A stretch of 64,000 nucleotides of DNA, from positions 22,834,001-22,898,000 of the forward strand of contig JAFFJZ010000002.1 of the NCBI GenBank assembly GCA_018340375.1, in the 5' to 3' direction. This document shows positions 11,917 through 22,596 of the stretch, piece by piece; positions within the stretch are counted from its first letter, which is position 1, and every line of letters starts with the position of its first letter. Source of the DNA: Gonatopus flavifemur. Its lineage: Eukaryota > Arthropoda > Insecta > Hymenoptera > Dryinidae. Made by a program: the position numbers and the translations under genes. Below the pieces are notes generated by a model, which was not told the origin of the DNA, did not search any database, and was given only the letters and a program-made list of their open reading frames with translations.

Positions 11917-12109
11917 TGGGATACGAGCGGCTGGGCTTTTCTGAATTTTTTCGAGACAAAGTACGTGAAAATGCGTGCGTCGATTCGAAATATCTCTCTG
12001 TACAGCATTTCTTGAGATGCTAAAGAAATGCTGTACAGAGAGATATTTTGAATCGATGCACGCATTTTCACGTACTTTGTCTCGAAAGAATTGGACCGCT
12101 CGTATCCCC
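11917..12109. mobile_element. TTAA-flanked hairpin MITE
   Basis: Near-perfect inverted repeat with arms of about 90 bp around a loop of about 10 bp. The left arm starts TGGGATACGAGCGG and the right arm read inward starts GGGGATACGAGCGG. Both contain TACGTGAAAATGC and GCTGTACAGAGAGATAT. TTAA is present on both sides (11913-11916 and 12110-12113), the target used by piggyBac-type transposases. Confidence 0.8.
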
Positions 12110-12113
12110 TTAA

Positions 12114-12537
12114 GCGAGTTATTTTGTACTACGTGAACCTAAAATTATAGAAAAAAATTTTTTTTTAGAATAGAGAACGTGTAACAAAAACATCACGTAC
12201 TCTTCAATAAACAATTGGCTGAAAACAATACAAATTATAATAATTTTAATTCAATTTTAGGTTCACGAAGTATGGTTCAAGTTAACAAATATTCGCGTGA
12301 AATTTGAAGTCGATCGGATAATAACTTTTTGAGTTATACTGCCCAGCGCGGAAAAAACGCGTTTCGACAAAAACGCGATCAAAGTTTTCGTTATCGAAAA
12401 GTGAAGTTTAAAGTTATTTATGACTACCTGAGCTTAATCTGCGATTTCGGGGCCATGAAGTAGCCCTTCCTCTTCTACAAAATCATTTAGTTAGCAAGCT
12501 ACTAAATTTTTTAGCACAAGAAATCGAAAGGGAAAGG
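12114..12537. other. Repeat-derived region without gene
   Basis: A 20-bp inverted pair, GTGAACCTAAAATTATAG near 12134 and AATTTTAGGTTCACGAAGTA near 12255, suggests a degraded element. The stretch 12300-12420 (AAACGCGTTTCGACAAAAAC) resembles the interiors of the TTAA-type elements at 29.7 and 32.1 kb. Confidence 0.45.
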
Positions 12538-12540
12538 CCG

Positions 12541-12788
12541 CTCTATTCCAAATGTCCGACAGATAATTTTCTGTCAGGATTTGGTCGGTTTATGTCCCAG
12601 ACATGATGATTTCCGACAGAACGAGACAGAATTTCGACCGAAATCCGTTAGGTTTTGTTTGGCTTCGTCTGGCATTCCAGTCTCTGCAGGATTTGGTCGG
12701 TTTTTGTCTCAGGCATGATGATTTCCGACGGAACCAGACAAAATTTTGACCGGAATCTGTCAGGATCTGTCGGACATTTTTAATAGGG
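12541..12788. mobile_element. MITE with CTATT..AAATGTCCGACAG ends and internal direct repeat
   Basis: Inverted ends: the left is CTCTATTCCAAATGTCCGAC, and the right read inward is CCCTATTAAAAATGTCCGAC. Inside, a block of about 58 bp starting CAGGATTTGGTCGG and passing through CATGATGATTTCCGAC occurs twice in direct orientation (about 12575-12632 and 12689-12747). A relative with the same right end lies at 59570-59730. Confidence 0.75.
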
Positions 12789-12852
12789 CGGTAAGCACGC
12801 ACGCCCGTATACCTGTTCATTGTACCATTAGAGTACATGCCCAGCACACACG

Positions 12853-12932
12853 ATTGCTGGCATTTCAAAGGCCCAGTGACGGCTCTTCAACGGCATTGCC
12901 GGCCCATCAGTGGCCCATTGAAATGCCAGTAA
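12853..12932. repeat. Short hairpin repeat
   Basis: Inverted words TTGCTGGCATTTCAAAGGCC and GGCCCATTGAAATGCCAGTA enclose a GC-richer centre with CGGCATTGCCG. It is about 80 bp and probably a very short non-autonomous element. Confidence 0.6.
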
Positions 12933-13039
12933 TCATTGTTTGTAGGGTGGCTTCAATCGCTTCTTAGGGACCCTCAAAATTTTTTTGGGACTTTGAAAAT
13001 TTACAGGCTTATTTCTTAGATAATAAATGAATTTTCTAA

Positions 13040-13300
13040 GCAATGAAAAAAATGCAAACAAAGAAATTTCTTGAGGAAATTCCCCCCTCAAAGATTATTA
13101 TATTTTCATGGTACTCGTGGGATATACTTTATTATGAGGCTCAGAATTATATTGTTTTCAATTATAACATATTTATCTTTATCCTCACGAGAGAGTATGG
13201 CGAATGCTCGTATACTTGTGGCTCATAACGGCATAATTAAATATATCCCAAAAGTACAATATAAATATGCTAATATCTATAATATAAAATTTTTACTGTG
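13040..13300. mobile_element. MITE family with CGTGGGATATAC motif, copy 2
   Basis: GTACTCGTGGGATATACTTT at about 13111 and the inverse TATATCCCAAAAGTAC at about 13240-13255 match copy 1 at 9878-10112. The right terminus AATTTTTACTGTG is preserved and followed by CA. The left terminus is degraded, so the start is approximate. Confidence 0.6.
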
Positions 13301-13720
13301 CATTGAAATTTGCGCATTTCAATTTCTGTCGATACCTAACCTCTTCTACGATCCAAGTGGAATTTTATTCTGTATTGTCACACATTTTCTATGTCATTGA
13401 TTGAAACATTCTATGTCATTTGGGATGTGAATCATTGAATCTCTTGATTCGCCAGAATGCAAAAGGCTCTCAAAAGTTGGAACAGCTAATTTGAAAGATT
13501 GATTTGTATTCTCATTCCTCCAGAGGTATTCAGAAATCGTATTCGTTCTCATTAAAATTCCCAATTCCCTCGGATGCATAATTTTTTTACAGGGAATTCT
13601 ATCTATCATTATTGTATTTCGGGATCGTTAAGGTGCTATCTTTTTTCAATCAGGATTTATCATATTCACACGCCAAAAAATGAAATAGCCGTGGCATCTA
13701 CTCACTTTTCTTGACCCCTT
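13301..13720. other. No gene or repeat seen
   Basis: About 400 bp with no inverted repeat that I could pair and no credible coding frame. Confidence 0.4.
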
Positions 13721-13724
13721 TTTC

Positions 13725-13960
13725 ACTGCTATAGCTGAAAGAATTGCTGCTATAGCTATTTATTAACCACTGCAGTAGAAAATCGTAACTGTAACTGTGC
13801 AGATTTTGTGGTTGATATTTGGATAGTTCAATAATTGACCCATGGAATTTTAGCTGTGGCGGCTACATTTCTTGCTGTTGCCCCTCAATGAATAGCTATG
13901 AGAGCTGAAAAATAGCTCCCATAACTCATTTTTAGCTATCAAAATTATAGCTTTTAGCTA
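13725..13960. repeat. AGCTAT-rich repeat
   Basis: Words CTATAGCT, AATAGCTAT, TAGCTATCA and TTTAGCTAG recur in both orientations, with related words at each end. It is probably a small inverted-repeat element. The termini were not resolved. Confidence 0.4.
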
Positions 13961-13963
13961 GTA

Positions 13964-14146
13964 GACTGTAAAAAGTCTGACTGAAAGTGGCTGTATCTTA
14001 CTTGAAAATTTGACTGGAATTCAGTCCTTTCCATTGTGTCGGCATTTGTTTTGGATGCTTACTTTCAGCTGAAGTAGAGCTAATTTTGGCTGCATCTTGA
14101 AATAAGCCGATATTAAGGTTGGAAGTAAGTTTTACTTTTTACTGTG
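13964..14146. mobile_element. MITE, ACTGTAAAAAG ends
   Basis: The left end GACTGTAAAAAGTCTGACTG and the right end (read inward CACAGTAAAAAGTAAAAC) are inverted, with TA on both sides (13962-13963 and 14147-14148). It contains CCATTGTGTCGGCATTTGTT, whose inverse occurs in the related element at 15657-15810. Confidence 0.65.
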
Positions 14147-14162
14147 TATTTCATAATGATCA

Positions 14163-14377
14163 CACAGTGAAAAATTTTGTAGATTTTTAACACACGCGTA
14201 TGTTCCAGGAAGTCCACTCGCAATTTATGTTAAATATTAACACAAAAAATGTATCAAATCAACATAAAAATGTTAAATTCACACTGAAAATCTGTGAATT
14301 TCAGAATTTGATCTGTTGTTTTCAACACAAACTATGAGTGGACTCCTAACTCCTGTGACACAAAATTTTTCACTGTG
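14163..14377. mobile_element. ACAC-rich MITE, CA flanks
   Basis: The termini CACAGTGAAAAATTTTG and CAAAATTTTTCACTGTG are perfectly inverted. CA lies on both sides. The interior carries TTAACAC/GTGTTAAA words like those at 9599-9875. Confidence 0.75.
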
Positions 14378-14379
14378 CA

Positions 14380-15394
14380 GTGTTATTTATATAGCTAAGG
14401 CGAAAAAATTAGGAAAGGAACTGATGAAGTCTATAAATGGGATCAAAGATATAACAACAGTAGCACTGTGATAGAGAAATAACGAAAGAGTGGCATAAAA
14501 TTTGCATCACGAATATAGAATCAGATTTTATATAACTACGAACCAGAATGGTAAGGAAACGAATCATGTCATTTTCCAAAAAAAACCGAGAGATTAATTT
14601 TTCCACTCTAAACGACAGCTTAGCAAATGTTAATCAGTCCCGTATCGGAGTCGATAAATCACATGATTCATGTATTTCATATGTATATATGTGACATACC
14701 AATATTTCTTCCTTTCTTGTGGAAATTAAATAACACGATCCACCCTTAGTAACTAAAATGTCGAGTATCAGAACTTCTGCCCATATTTCACGCAATAGTA
14801 GCTCCAATAGAATATAAAACATTTCGTTCTGGTGACTTGCTGTGGAAGATTGAAAAGGGCAAAGAAAAATTGATGTTTTCTTTTTAGCTATCGAATGGCT
14901 CGATATTTGTTCACTATAACATAAATCGAGTAATCGATTCATCCAAATATAATATCGAATTTAAGAGAGAGAGAGAGAGAGAACGATGAAACACTCGTCA
15001 TGGACGGGTTGCATGTCAAACCGAAAGAAATTTCACCGTGTGAGCTCTTATTTTTGTTCGTGAGGTGAAAGTACTAACAAATTCGTACTGTCTACTGATT
15101 CTTGACTATATTGTCGATTCCTAATCGTTTTAACCACCAGCGATTGTGGGAAACCTTTCATTCAATTTCTTACACGACGTGAGAGATTCTTCAAGTCGAG
15201 AGTCATAATAATCCCCATATCGACCATTGATTTTCAATTTCAGAATGAACTGTGGAACGTTCAAATACCGGTATTGAATAACTTCGGGAAGTTGGGCGCA
15301 GAAACTTCATTCCAGCCAATTCGTTTGCTGTCTACACTGTGCAAAATTTCTATGGAGAATTTAATATCAATGTTTAGAAGTAATGAGTCATATA
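14380..15394. other. Unassigned, with a GA microsatellite
   Basis: No gene or paired inverted repeat was identified. A (GA)n run occupies about 14964-14982. Near 15340 a lone CACTGTGCAAAATTTC looks like a MITE end without a partner. Confidence 0.45.
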
Positions 15395-15396
15395 TA

Positions 15397-15604
15397 CACG
15401 AGAAAAAATGAACTGTTAATTTTACCAGAATTCCGGTTACTATATGGACAGCAAGGAATATCTGTGACTTTTACTGGAATTCTTGTTAAATTTACCGGAG
15501 TCCTTGTTAAATTTGCCGGAGACTTGATTCATTTAACTAGAATTCCGGTTAAAATAGCAGTAATTCTTGCTGTCCATATATTAACCGGAGTATTTTTTTC
15601 AGTG
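15397..15604. mobile_element. MITE with AACCGGAATTCT words, TA flanks
   Basis: The left terminus CACGAGAAAAAATGAAC and the right terminus (read inward CACTGAAAAAAATACTCC) lie between TA at 15395-15396 and 15605-15606. The arms share TATATGGACAGCAAG / CTTGCTGTCCATATA. The centre repeats ACCGGA(A/G)T(T/C)C and its inverse about five times. Confidence 0.75.
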
Positions 15605-15656
15605 TATGCACGGGAAAAAATGTGTCGTAAGATTTATTCACGCGTTCAGTAAAATA

Positions 15657-15810
15657 CACTGTAAAAAGAGAGTCTCAAATTCAGCTTATTTCATGGCTGA
15701 ATCTATGATGCAAACAAACAAATTAAGCCGAAAAAACAATCGCCGACACAATGGAAAAAGCATTGTCTGAATTTAAGATGCAAACAGATCAAGACTTTCT
15801 TTTTATAGCG
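15657..15810. mobile_element. MITE related to 13964-14146
   Basis: It begins CACTGTAAAAAGAGAGTCTC and ends with the inverse of CGCTATAAAAAGAAAGTC. It contains CCGACACAATGGAAA, shared in inverse with the 13964-14146 element, so the two are copies of one family in opposite orientation. Confidence 0.65.
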
Positions 15811-16086
15811 TACGGGACTATTAAAATTTCTCGTGGTATTTATAAGAGTTCTAGTAGAATTAACGATGGTCAGAGTTAAGTTTACTATCACAGCAGTATA
15901 GTTCATTTGACTATACTGCTGTCCTAAGCCAAAAGGCAGTATTTCAAAATTTGGATATCTCATCGGGATATCGAGCATTTTATTGAAATTTGTACATGTT
16001 GAATGATACAAATGCTATGATGTCTGAATCAGCTTTTCATGTAGTTTTCAATGGAGTGGAGTTTTTTTTAATTAAAACGCACATAA

Positions 16087-16818
16087 AAAAGCTGTACGAA
16101 TATTAATCTGAACTTAGAAAAATGCTGTGTAATGAGAATCTCGCGGTCAAGGAATCCTCTCATATTCTCCTACAAGATTGCAAATGTTACATTGAATACT
16201 GTTAAATCTTATGTTGATCTTGGTGTAACTATAAATGATGAATTGGATTTTTCTGAGCATTCTGTGAAAGCTTGTGACACTGCGCTGAGAAATCTCGGCT
16301 TCGTCAAAAGATTTTCTAGTGATTTCAAAGATGTTAGGTCATTAAAAGTACTATATTCCTCTTTAATTAGACCCCATCTTGAATATGCGTCCCCTATCTG
16401 GTCTCCGTACTTGAAGAAGGATATTAGAATGATTGAGAGTGTGCAACACAAGTTTTTACGCTTTGCTGCTTTTAGAATAGGCTGCCCTATGAGATATTCT
16501 GACCATGATTACTCCAGAATTCTTCACAGAATGAATCTAACTACCCTCGAAGAGCGGAGACAAATGAATGATCTCCTATTTCTTTTCAAATTGATTAATG
16601 GTTTTCTTGATTGCGAGTCATTGCTGAGTAAAGTTAATTTTAACATCCCCGGTAGACCAGTTAGGAGAGCGCTTTTATTTAGACCTGTACAATTTAAATC
16701 TAGATTTGGAAATTATGATCCGATTTCTCGCATTTGTGAATTAGCAAATAATTTCGATCGGTCGATGGAATTGTTTGGTGTTTCCTTGAATCGGTTTAAA
16801 CTGTCGGTTAATACATGA
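16087..16818 (+). pseudogene. LINE reverse transcriptase C-terminal part, 5'-truncated
   Basis: The frame is open from 16087 (first internal Met at 16132) to a stop at 16816-16818. The protein shows the region downstream of the polymerase active site in Jockey/CR1-like non-LTR retrotransposons: EKCCVMRISRSR, YVDLGVTINDELDFSEH, LRNLGFVKR, and LIRPHLEYASPIWSPY followed by IESVQHKFLRF. The catalytic YADD box, the palm and the endonuclease are missing, so this is an ordinary 5'-truncated LINE insertion. The frame present is intact, which argues that it is not very old. A 3' tail with AATAAA and an A run follows. It has no independent function. Confidence 0.9.
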
Positions 16819-16935
16819 CCATATTGTAATTGTATTTTATGCGTCTTTGGACGCTGTCTTGTATTGACTCTGTATTTACTTTTTATATCAAAGGGTGCTA
16901 ACCCGTGTATTGCAATAAAAAAAAAAAAAAAAAAT
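16819..16935 (+). other. LINE 3' UTR with AATAAA and poly(A) tail
   Basis: After the stop codon about 95 bp of UTR lead to AATAAA at 16914-16919, continuous with an uninterrupted A run to 16935. This is the genomic copy of a polyadenylated transcript end and marks the 3' boundary of the retrotransposon. Confidence 0.85.
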
Positions 16936-17010
16936 ATGTAAAAACCGGAGAAAAATTTTGTTGACATTTTGTTTTGTTGGCCTTTTGGCTTAGGACGGCG
17001 GTATATTTTT

Positions 17011-17518
17011 AGTCAGGGGCGTCCGTGTATTTCTTGCCGAATCCTGGATGATCAGTGACCAGGGAGGGGAGGGAGCCAGAAATTTCAATCATTTTCATGA
17101 GAGTTATGCAGGTAAAAGTGATGAATGTAAACTAATAATGTGATTTTATTCCAAGTTAGCAAATTTACTATAAACTCAATAAAAGTATAAAGATTAATCT
17201 TTGAGAAGCAAGTTTCACCAGGAAAAACATGTTTTATTTGTAAGTTCCGAGGCATAGAATTCCATGGCTGTCCTGGAGCGAGACCTGGTTCTTCCAGGGC
17301 TACCAGGGCGGTAATGACGCCCCTGGTTTCAGTGAATATTATCAGAAATTCTAATAGTGCCGTATTTTACCACCCTCGTTGTTAAAATGTATCAAACATT
17401 TTTTTCCGTGAGCGTTGGGAGTTTTCCCTGTGTTACCGGAAATTGAACCATGAAATGGTAACCAGACTAAAATGAAAAGTCGGTTCAAATGAATTGGTTG
17501 ATTTTAAGGTTCAAAATT
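17011..17518. other. No gene seen
   Basis: No coding frame and no paired inverted repeat resolved. Short CCAGGG/CCCTGG words at 17270-17325 repeat locally. Confidence 0.4.
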
Positions 17519-17520
17519 CA

Positions 17521-17818
17521 CACAGTGAAGAATAAAGTCGGGTCAAAGATCCTTTTCGGATGGTAAAATAATCGAGTGTTGAAATGAACTCTGCTGAGTG
17601 TTTTGTTCAACACTTAGCTGTATTCAGAACGTTTGGTGGACATTTCACTTTTCTCAGTGTTGAATTTTACTGCGTGGAATAATTTAAAGACATACGAAAC
17701 CATCAACACACAGAAGAGTGTGAAATACACTCGTCGTCCATGGTATAAAAAAAGCACTCCCGCGTGTAACTCAGAGTGTTACTTGAGTGTTGAATTCCAC
17801 ACTCAATTTTCTACTGTG
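17521..17818. mobile_element. ACAC-rich MITE, CA flanks
   Basis: The termini CACAGTGAAGAAT and ATTTTCTACTGTG are inverted, between CA at 17519-17520 and 17819-17820. The interior has repeated GTGTTGAA and TTCAACAC words, as in the 9599 and 14163 relatives. Confidence 0.7.
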
Positions 17819-17820
17819 CA

Positions 17821-18401
17821 TAATTTTGCATTCCAATGTGATAACCCAGGTGAAAATTTTCGCTCGTAAAAAGCGAATGTTGGAATACATGAAGCTAATG
17901 TTGAGACAAATGAAGCGTAAAACCGTTTCAATATCTGCTTCTTTCGCGCTTAGATGCTGCTTCGTTGACTCTTCCATGTCACTGTGCTGATTTTCATCGG
18001 GGAATGATGTGGATGCGTCTATTGTGTTCTCGCCCCTCAAACGAAATAAACGTGTGGAGGTTGAATTATCCAAAATTCAGTGTGGAAAATACCTTATTAT
18101 CCCCCGTTGAAATTTAATACTGCTTCTTGTGCACGGACCAATTGGGTGTTCCAAATTACTTAACATGATTAACGATAAAGTTGTTTCGTAGCTCAATCTA
18201 GGCGTATGTCAAATCATGTTGAGTAATAAAATTCCAAATATATTATAAAAGGGGAATATAAAAACAAATGAATAAAGATGCTCAGGAATTCAAACTGAGC
18301 GTGAGTAATCATCCATATAATACAAATGGTCCAACTATAAGTCAATTAAGAATTAACAAGACTGTATAAGAATCTCCAGTGCAGTTGCGGAATCGGATTC
18401 T
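17821..18401. other. No gene or repeat seen
   Basis: AT-rich stretch with chance frames on both strands and nothing recognisable. Confidence 0.4.
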
Positions 18402-18403
18402 TA

Positions 18404-18697
18404 CACGCAGAGAATTTTGTAGTATCGATTACTATAATTCTTTTGTAATGTTGGACTATACTGACACTGTGACCGAAATCACTCAACGTTGATTTTTAAA
18501 TACTTCGCGGGCATCTCTTTTCACGGAAGGAAAATTGTAATTCTTCTTTGTTTTGTGTTCAACTTTACTACATTGTACCGTAATTTCAATCATTATCATA
18601 GCAATATTCATCGTTATGTCAGTATGGTCCAATTTTACAAAAACATAGTAATATTCAATACATTTTTGTTACAATTCACCACAAAATTTTCTCCGTG
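18404..18697. mobile_element. MITE, CACGCAGAGAA/CACGGAGAAAA ends, TA flanks
   Basis: The left end CACGCAGAGAATTTTGTAGT and the right end (read inward CACGGAGAAAATTTTGTGGT) lie between TA at 18402-18403 and 18698-18699. Arms continue with TTGGAC(T/C)ATACTGACA in inverted positions. Confidence 0.8.
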
Positions 18698-18717
18698 TAT
18701 GTACCCAATCAGAATTT

Positions 18718-18912
18718 AACAACTGGCGCAGTACTGCGCCAGTACCGGCCAACACTGGCGGGGTACTGGCGGTCTGCACTGCAGCAGTACTGGCATTTGT
18801 CCGAAATGATAACGCTTTTCCATACTGGGTAAGTGCTAGCCGACTCTTGGGGGCCCAATACTGGCACTGTACTCCGCCTGTTGTCAACATTGGCATTGTA
18901 ATTTGAACAGTG
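18718..18912. repeat. CAGTACTGGC-rich inverted repeat element
   Basis: Words GCGCAGTACTGCGCCAGTAC, CAACACTGGCGG, AGTACTGGC and CCAATACTGGC alternate in both orientations. AACAACTGGC on the left and the inverse of TTACAATGCCAATGTTG on the right suggest terminal repeats. The GC content is higher than in the surroundings. Confidence 0.6.
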
Positions 18913-18915
18913 AAT

Positions 18916-20190
18916 AAGTGTTTTCACAAATAAATAAATTTTCTAATTCCCAAGTGTAAAATCATTTGAGAGTATGCCCTCAAAACAATATTATTTCTTC
19001 ATTCCATCCTAAGAATTAGAGAGTGATTCGAAGATTGTTCTTAAAGAATAATTTGAAGTTTTTTCCATTCAGATTAAAATTGTGAGAACGAAAAGAAGAG
19101 GTTTGGTTATTTCCTCCACAAAATAACCTGGTGACCGGGAAGAATTCTTCGAAGGTAGCAAAGTTTTCGTGGCTTTTTCGGATCGAAGTGTGATTGAAAT
19201 TGAATTTCATTTTACGAACCTGCAAGTACCACGCAAAATTATTCGAGTATAATTTTGCATAGTACGGTACCGCTACATTCTCCATCTAACGGTGATTTGG
19301 TATTATTTTCCGAAAAACACGATCTGTTCCTTTCAAAAATCATGCTTCATTTGATGTTTTTCGAAAATGTTCATGTGCTTAAAAATCTATGGGAATAACA
19401 CTGTTTTTTTCGTTTTGTTGCATGAATGTTGGAAAATACATGTTCCAATAATATCTGTTGGCAATTTAAATTGTAGACTCTCAAAATACACTGTTTAAAC
19501 TACGTTCATGAATTTTCGCAGATTTTTTTGAATATATTGAAACAGTTTGAAATACGCAGGACATGAATGATCCATGGTCACCAAAAGTGGGTGCTAAAAA
19601 AGACGTCAAAGTTTGAGGGTTAATGGAAAATGATGGTAAAAATCCCGTGACGTTTGGTATTTTCAGTCAAATTTACGATAAACTTCACACACATCTACCT
19701 GAAATTAATTAATGAAATAAAAAAATTCTGATTATTTCCCACAGTGCTTGTAATAACATGCGAATTCCGCTGGAACAGCAGAATTTTTGCTTTTCCAACG
19801 AATTTATTTCCCGTGTGTACAAAAGGATTTGGAATGAAATGTATGAATGTGATATGATGATGTATGCGGACAGCTACGGTAACTTGTTTTCCGAATCAAT
19901 TACTAATCGCATCGAGAGAGTCAAGTTTGCCACTGGTAAACTATCAGGAAGTTCGTCTATCAGTTTTGATTCAAGCTGAATGCCCTTACAGAAAACCCAG
20001 CAGTGTAAACGCAGCCAATAATCTGCCGATGGCTGGTTTCTGTCGAATAACCAACGATGCATCTCCAACGGTTGATCCTCTCCCACTAATCCAAATTTAT
20101 TATCAAATCAAATATTCTAGATATACGATACATTTGCAAAATGATCAAAATCTCTCTGTAAATACTATGGAAAATTCAAAAGTGAACAAT
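18916..20190. other. No recognised gene
   Basis: No paired repeats. Open frames at 19758-20250 (plus) and 19874-20086 (minus) overlap and match no family I know. They lie next to the gene relic at 20284-20491, so other relic exons could hide here, but I cannot support a model. Confidence 0.35.
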
Positions 20191-20283
20191 TCATTTCAAC
20201 CTCTTTCGAATGAGAAAGGTTTGCCCCATAAAAAAACATCCACGTATTAACTTTGTCATTATTAATTTATATAAACGTGGAAA

Positions 20284-20491
20284 CAAAAACACAGTATGGT
20301 TCACTTTGATAGACACTAACGCATTCACAATAACGTGGAAAAAGCATCGAGTTGTGAAAATTAGTGTTATCACATTCATGACGAATAAACTGAAGGCAAT
20401 CACGGTTGTACAGGACAGTACCGAGTACCGAGTACCATGCAACCCAGTAGAGTACGTTTTTTGTTTCATCAGAGTCTTTCACAGTGATCAT
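20284..20491 (-). pseudogene. Broken hydrophobic-protein gene relic, copy 1
   Basis: The minus-strand reading starts with Met at 20491 (ITVKDSDETKNVLYWVAW). After a frame change it continues as LSCTTVIAFSLFVMNVITL then IFTTRCFF, a likely membrane helix. A 7-bp unit (ccgagta on the plus strand, 20421-20434) is tandemly duplicated and causes the frame change. The same protein pattern recurs at 60590-60801. Between copies, many differences fall in third codon positions of this frame or are conservative (I/V, T/A, L/V), which is the mark of past protein coding. The family is not recognised. It could be the first exon of a chemoreceptor-like or other membrane protein, but nothing here proves that. 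Confidence 0.6.
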
Positions 20492-20678
20492 TACTGTTCT
20501 CTTTTCCCTTTACGGAGTTCGTATATCCAGAAATACATGAGAATAGACTCACCGACTTTTATGCACTGATGATGTTTTTCGCTGACTGCACTCAGGACGC
20601 ACTGAAATATTTCATTCTTTGCCTACCGATACTTATGACGAGGGATGAAAATTGTTCTGGATGTTCTAAATTTATTCA

Positions 20679-20969
20679 ATGCAGGTTAGTGAAACAGATG
20701 GTATAGAAAATGAGATTGACGTAGCTGTGATGATAAATTTACAACGTTTCAGAGAGGAGAAATGTGAGGAAAATAGATTCAATCAACCCATGATCTCCAG
20801 AAGGTGTAGGTGCAATTCTATCGCTTTTCTGTATTCTTTTGTTACAGTCCTTGTAGGATTCTGTATGGCAGTCAATATTCTCAATAGTAAGCGGAGTAAG
20901 CGTCGTTTAATAAAGCAAGTGATTGTTATTTACAAAAGCAAACTTCTCCTGGATAAAAAATTCCATTGA
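20679..20969 (+). other. Weak candidate exon with one membrane segment
   Basis: An open frame of 96 codons. Residues about 50-72 (SIAFLYSFVTVLVGFCMAV) form a hydrophobic stretch after a basic segment (ISRRCRC), like a signal anchor. AG stands just before GTTAGTGAAAC at 20684, and GTAAGC occurs at about 20888, so splice sites are possible. No family is recognised and no homologous copy was found in the window, so this may be chance. Confidence 0.2.
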
Positions 20970-21035
20970 ATCTATACAAATCAAATCGAGCCCCAGATAG
21001 CAATTTAGCCTTGCTGCGATGTTGTCAGACAAGCC

Positions 21036-21336
21036 TGTCAAAATGTCGCTCGAAAATATGAGAATTTTGGTTATTTTCCTTAGTGAACTAGAAACAGGAA
21101 GGTTTGTAAAATGAATTTTTACACAAAAATACGGAAGATTACGAATATTGTAGAAAAAATAGCAGGTAGGATTGGAGTTTTAAACGCTGAACGGTCAATT
21201 TTATAAAGTGTATAGTAAAATTCAGTTATTCATTCGTAATCTTTTGTATTTTTATGTAAAAATCTATTTTACAAACCTTCCTGTTTCTGGTTTAGCAAGC
21301 AAAATAAGAAAAAGTACTATATTTTTTTTCTCCGTG
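21036..21336. mobile_element. MITE family X, copy 1 (inverted relative to copy 2)
   Basis: The arms share AGAAACAGGAAGG / CCTTCCTGTTTC, TTTGTAAAAT / ATTTTACAAA and CGTAATCTTTTGT-type words. The right terminus TTTTTTTTCTCCGTG is intact. The left terminus has decayed to CAAAATGTCGCTCG. The reverse complement matches 28797-29092 over most of its length. Confidence 0.7.
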
Positions 21337-22596
21337 CATAAGCCTCCTAGAAAAAGTTCACAGAACTCTTGCAGCAGAGTTGTAGCAACTTTACACCGAC
21401 AAGGTTGTCGACAACAAGCACAAAACAATCGAATGACGAATCTGACAAGCTTACATGTTATCTGAGATGGAATGTGCACTGAAAGAAACTGTCCGAGAAT
21501 AATATGATGGTACATAATACTGTATATTTGAAAATGTTATATTAAAATAAGAGTAAAGGCGATGAAATTGCTCGGTGATTAGTTTTGAGCGGGATAATCG
21601 AATAATTTCCGCAAAAATTACATTAACATTGAATATCAATTTTTGAACATAGAAATATCTGATGTCAATAAGTGATTTTCGGAAATAAAAGAAATTTATC
21701 AATACCCATGCAGGTATTTCCAAGACTGAAAAAAACCCAAGCTTGTCGCAAGGTTGGCACATGTGTCAGAAACAAACCTCCGTGAAGAACAATTGGCCCA
21801 ATATTGTTCCATGATTGTCTCGTTGTTCCCAATGGATAGTTAGTCATGGTACATTTGTTAATATTTTTCAAATGGTCACTACATTTGGTACAAGCTTGGC
21901 ACAAGTGTAAAAATCGAGCATTCGTTGAGAACAATTGTGCCAATATTGCCTACATGAGTGGCACAATGTTTATAAATATTGACTGAATTTTGAATTTACA
22001 ATGGCTGAAGATTTGGGGATAACCATCGGGCCAGGGCTGGCCCGATCTTCCTGCCATAATTAATCCTACATACTAGTTTTACATACCAAGCTAGTTTTTA
22101 TTGATCTAAGTAAGGATAGAACTTCACTCAATGGTAATAGGATACTTTTAAATGTAATCATACACGGAGATCAACTGGATTTTGAAGAACTCTCCACAGA
22201 ATTTCAGGATGTCTGGCTCATTTTGACGACCATCGATTTTGATGAAACTTTCCAGTTTTGTAAGGCTTCATATCGAACCAAAAACCCTCGAACCATTCGT
22301 CCAGATGAACAGCCGTTTTTCAGATAAGAAGCGTTGTTTGATGCTTGGTAAATGAATTGGATCGGGCTTGGCAAAACCACTGACCCAAGCTTGGCCTGAT
22401 CTTATCATTCCCAAGCCTGGGCCAAGTTTGGTAAATTGTTCAAGACAAGTCTCGACAGGTCTTGTGCCAGACCTGGATCATCATTGGGCTATTGGTCCGT
22501 ACACACATGGGTAATTGTTCAATTGTTGTGCTCACAAGGATTTCCTGAGCATGTTGATCAATAATAATATAAACAAAAATAGGATCATTACAAGTT

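Larger units (their letters stand above)
15890..17005. repeat. Interrupted inverted repeat around a LINE insertion
   Basis: CTATACTGCTGTCCTAAGCC at about 15910-15930, continuing AAAAGGC, is matched in inverse near 16979-17004 (GGCCTTTTGGCTTAGGACGG, then CGGTATA). The pair probably marks one element later split by the LINE at 16087-16935. A small palindrome around 15893-15922 shares the AGTATAG word. Confidence 0.55.

Noticed and set aside
12590..12868. 92-codon minus frame as a gene
   Set aside because: It is read through the internal direct repeats of a MITE.
21665..21943. 92-codon minus frame, matched at 24824-25069, as a gene pair
   Set aside because: The match comes from the arms of one foldback element. 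Recorded as a feature of that element instead.
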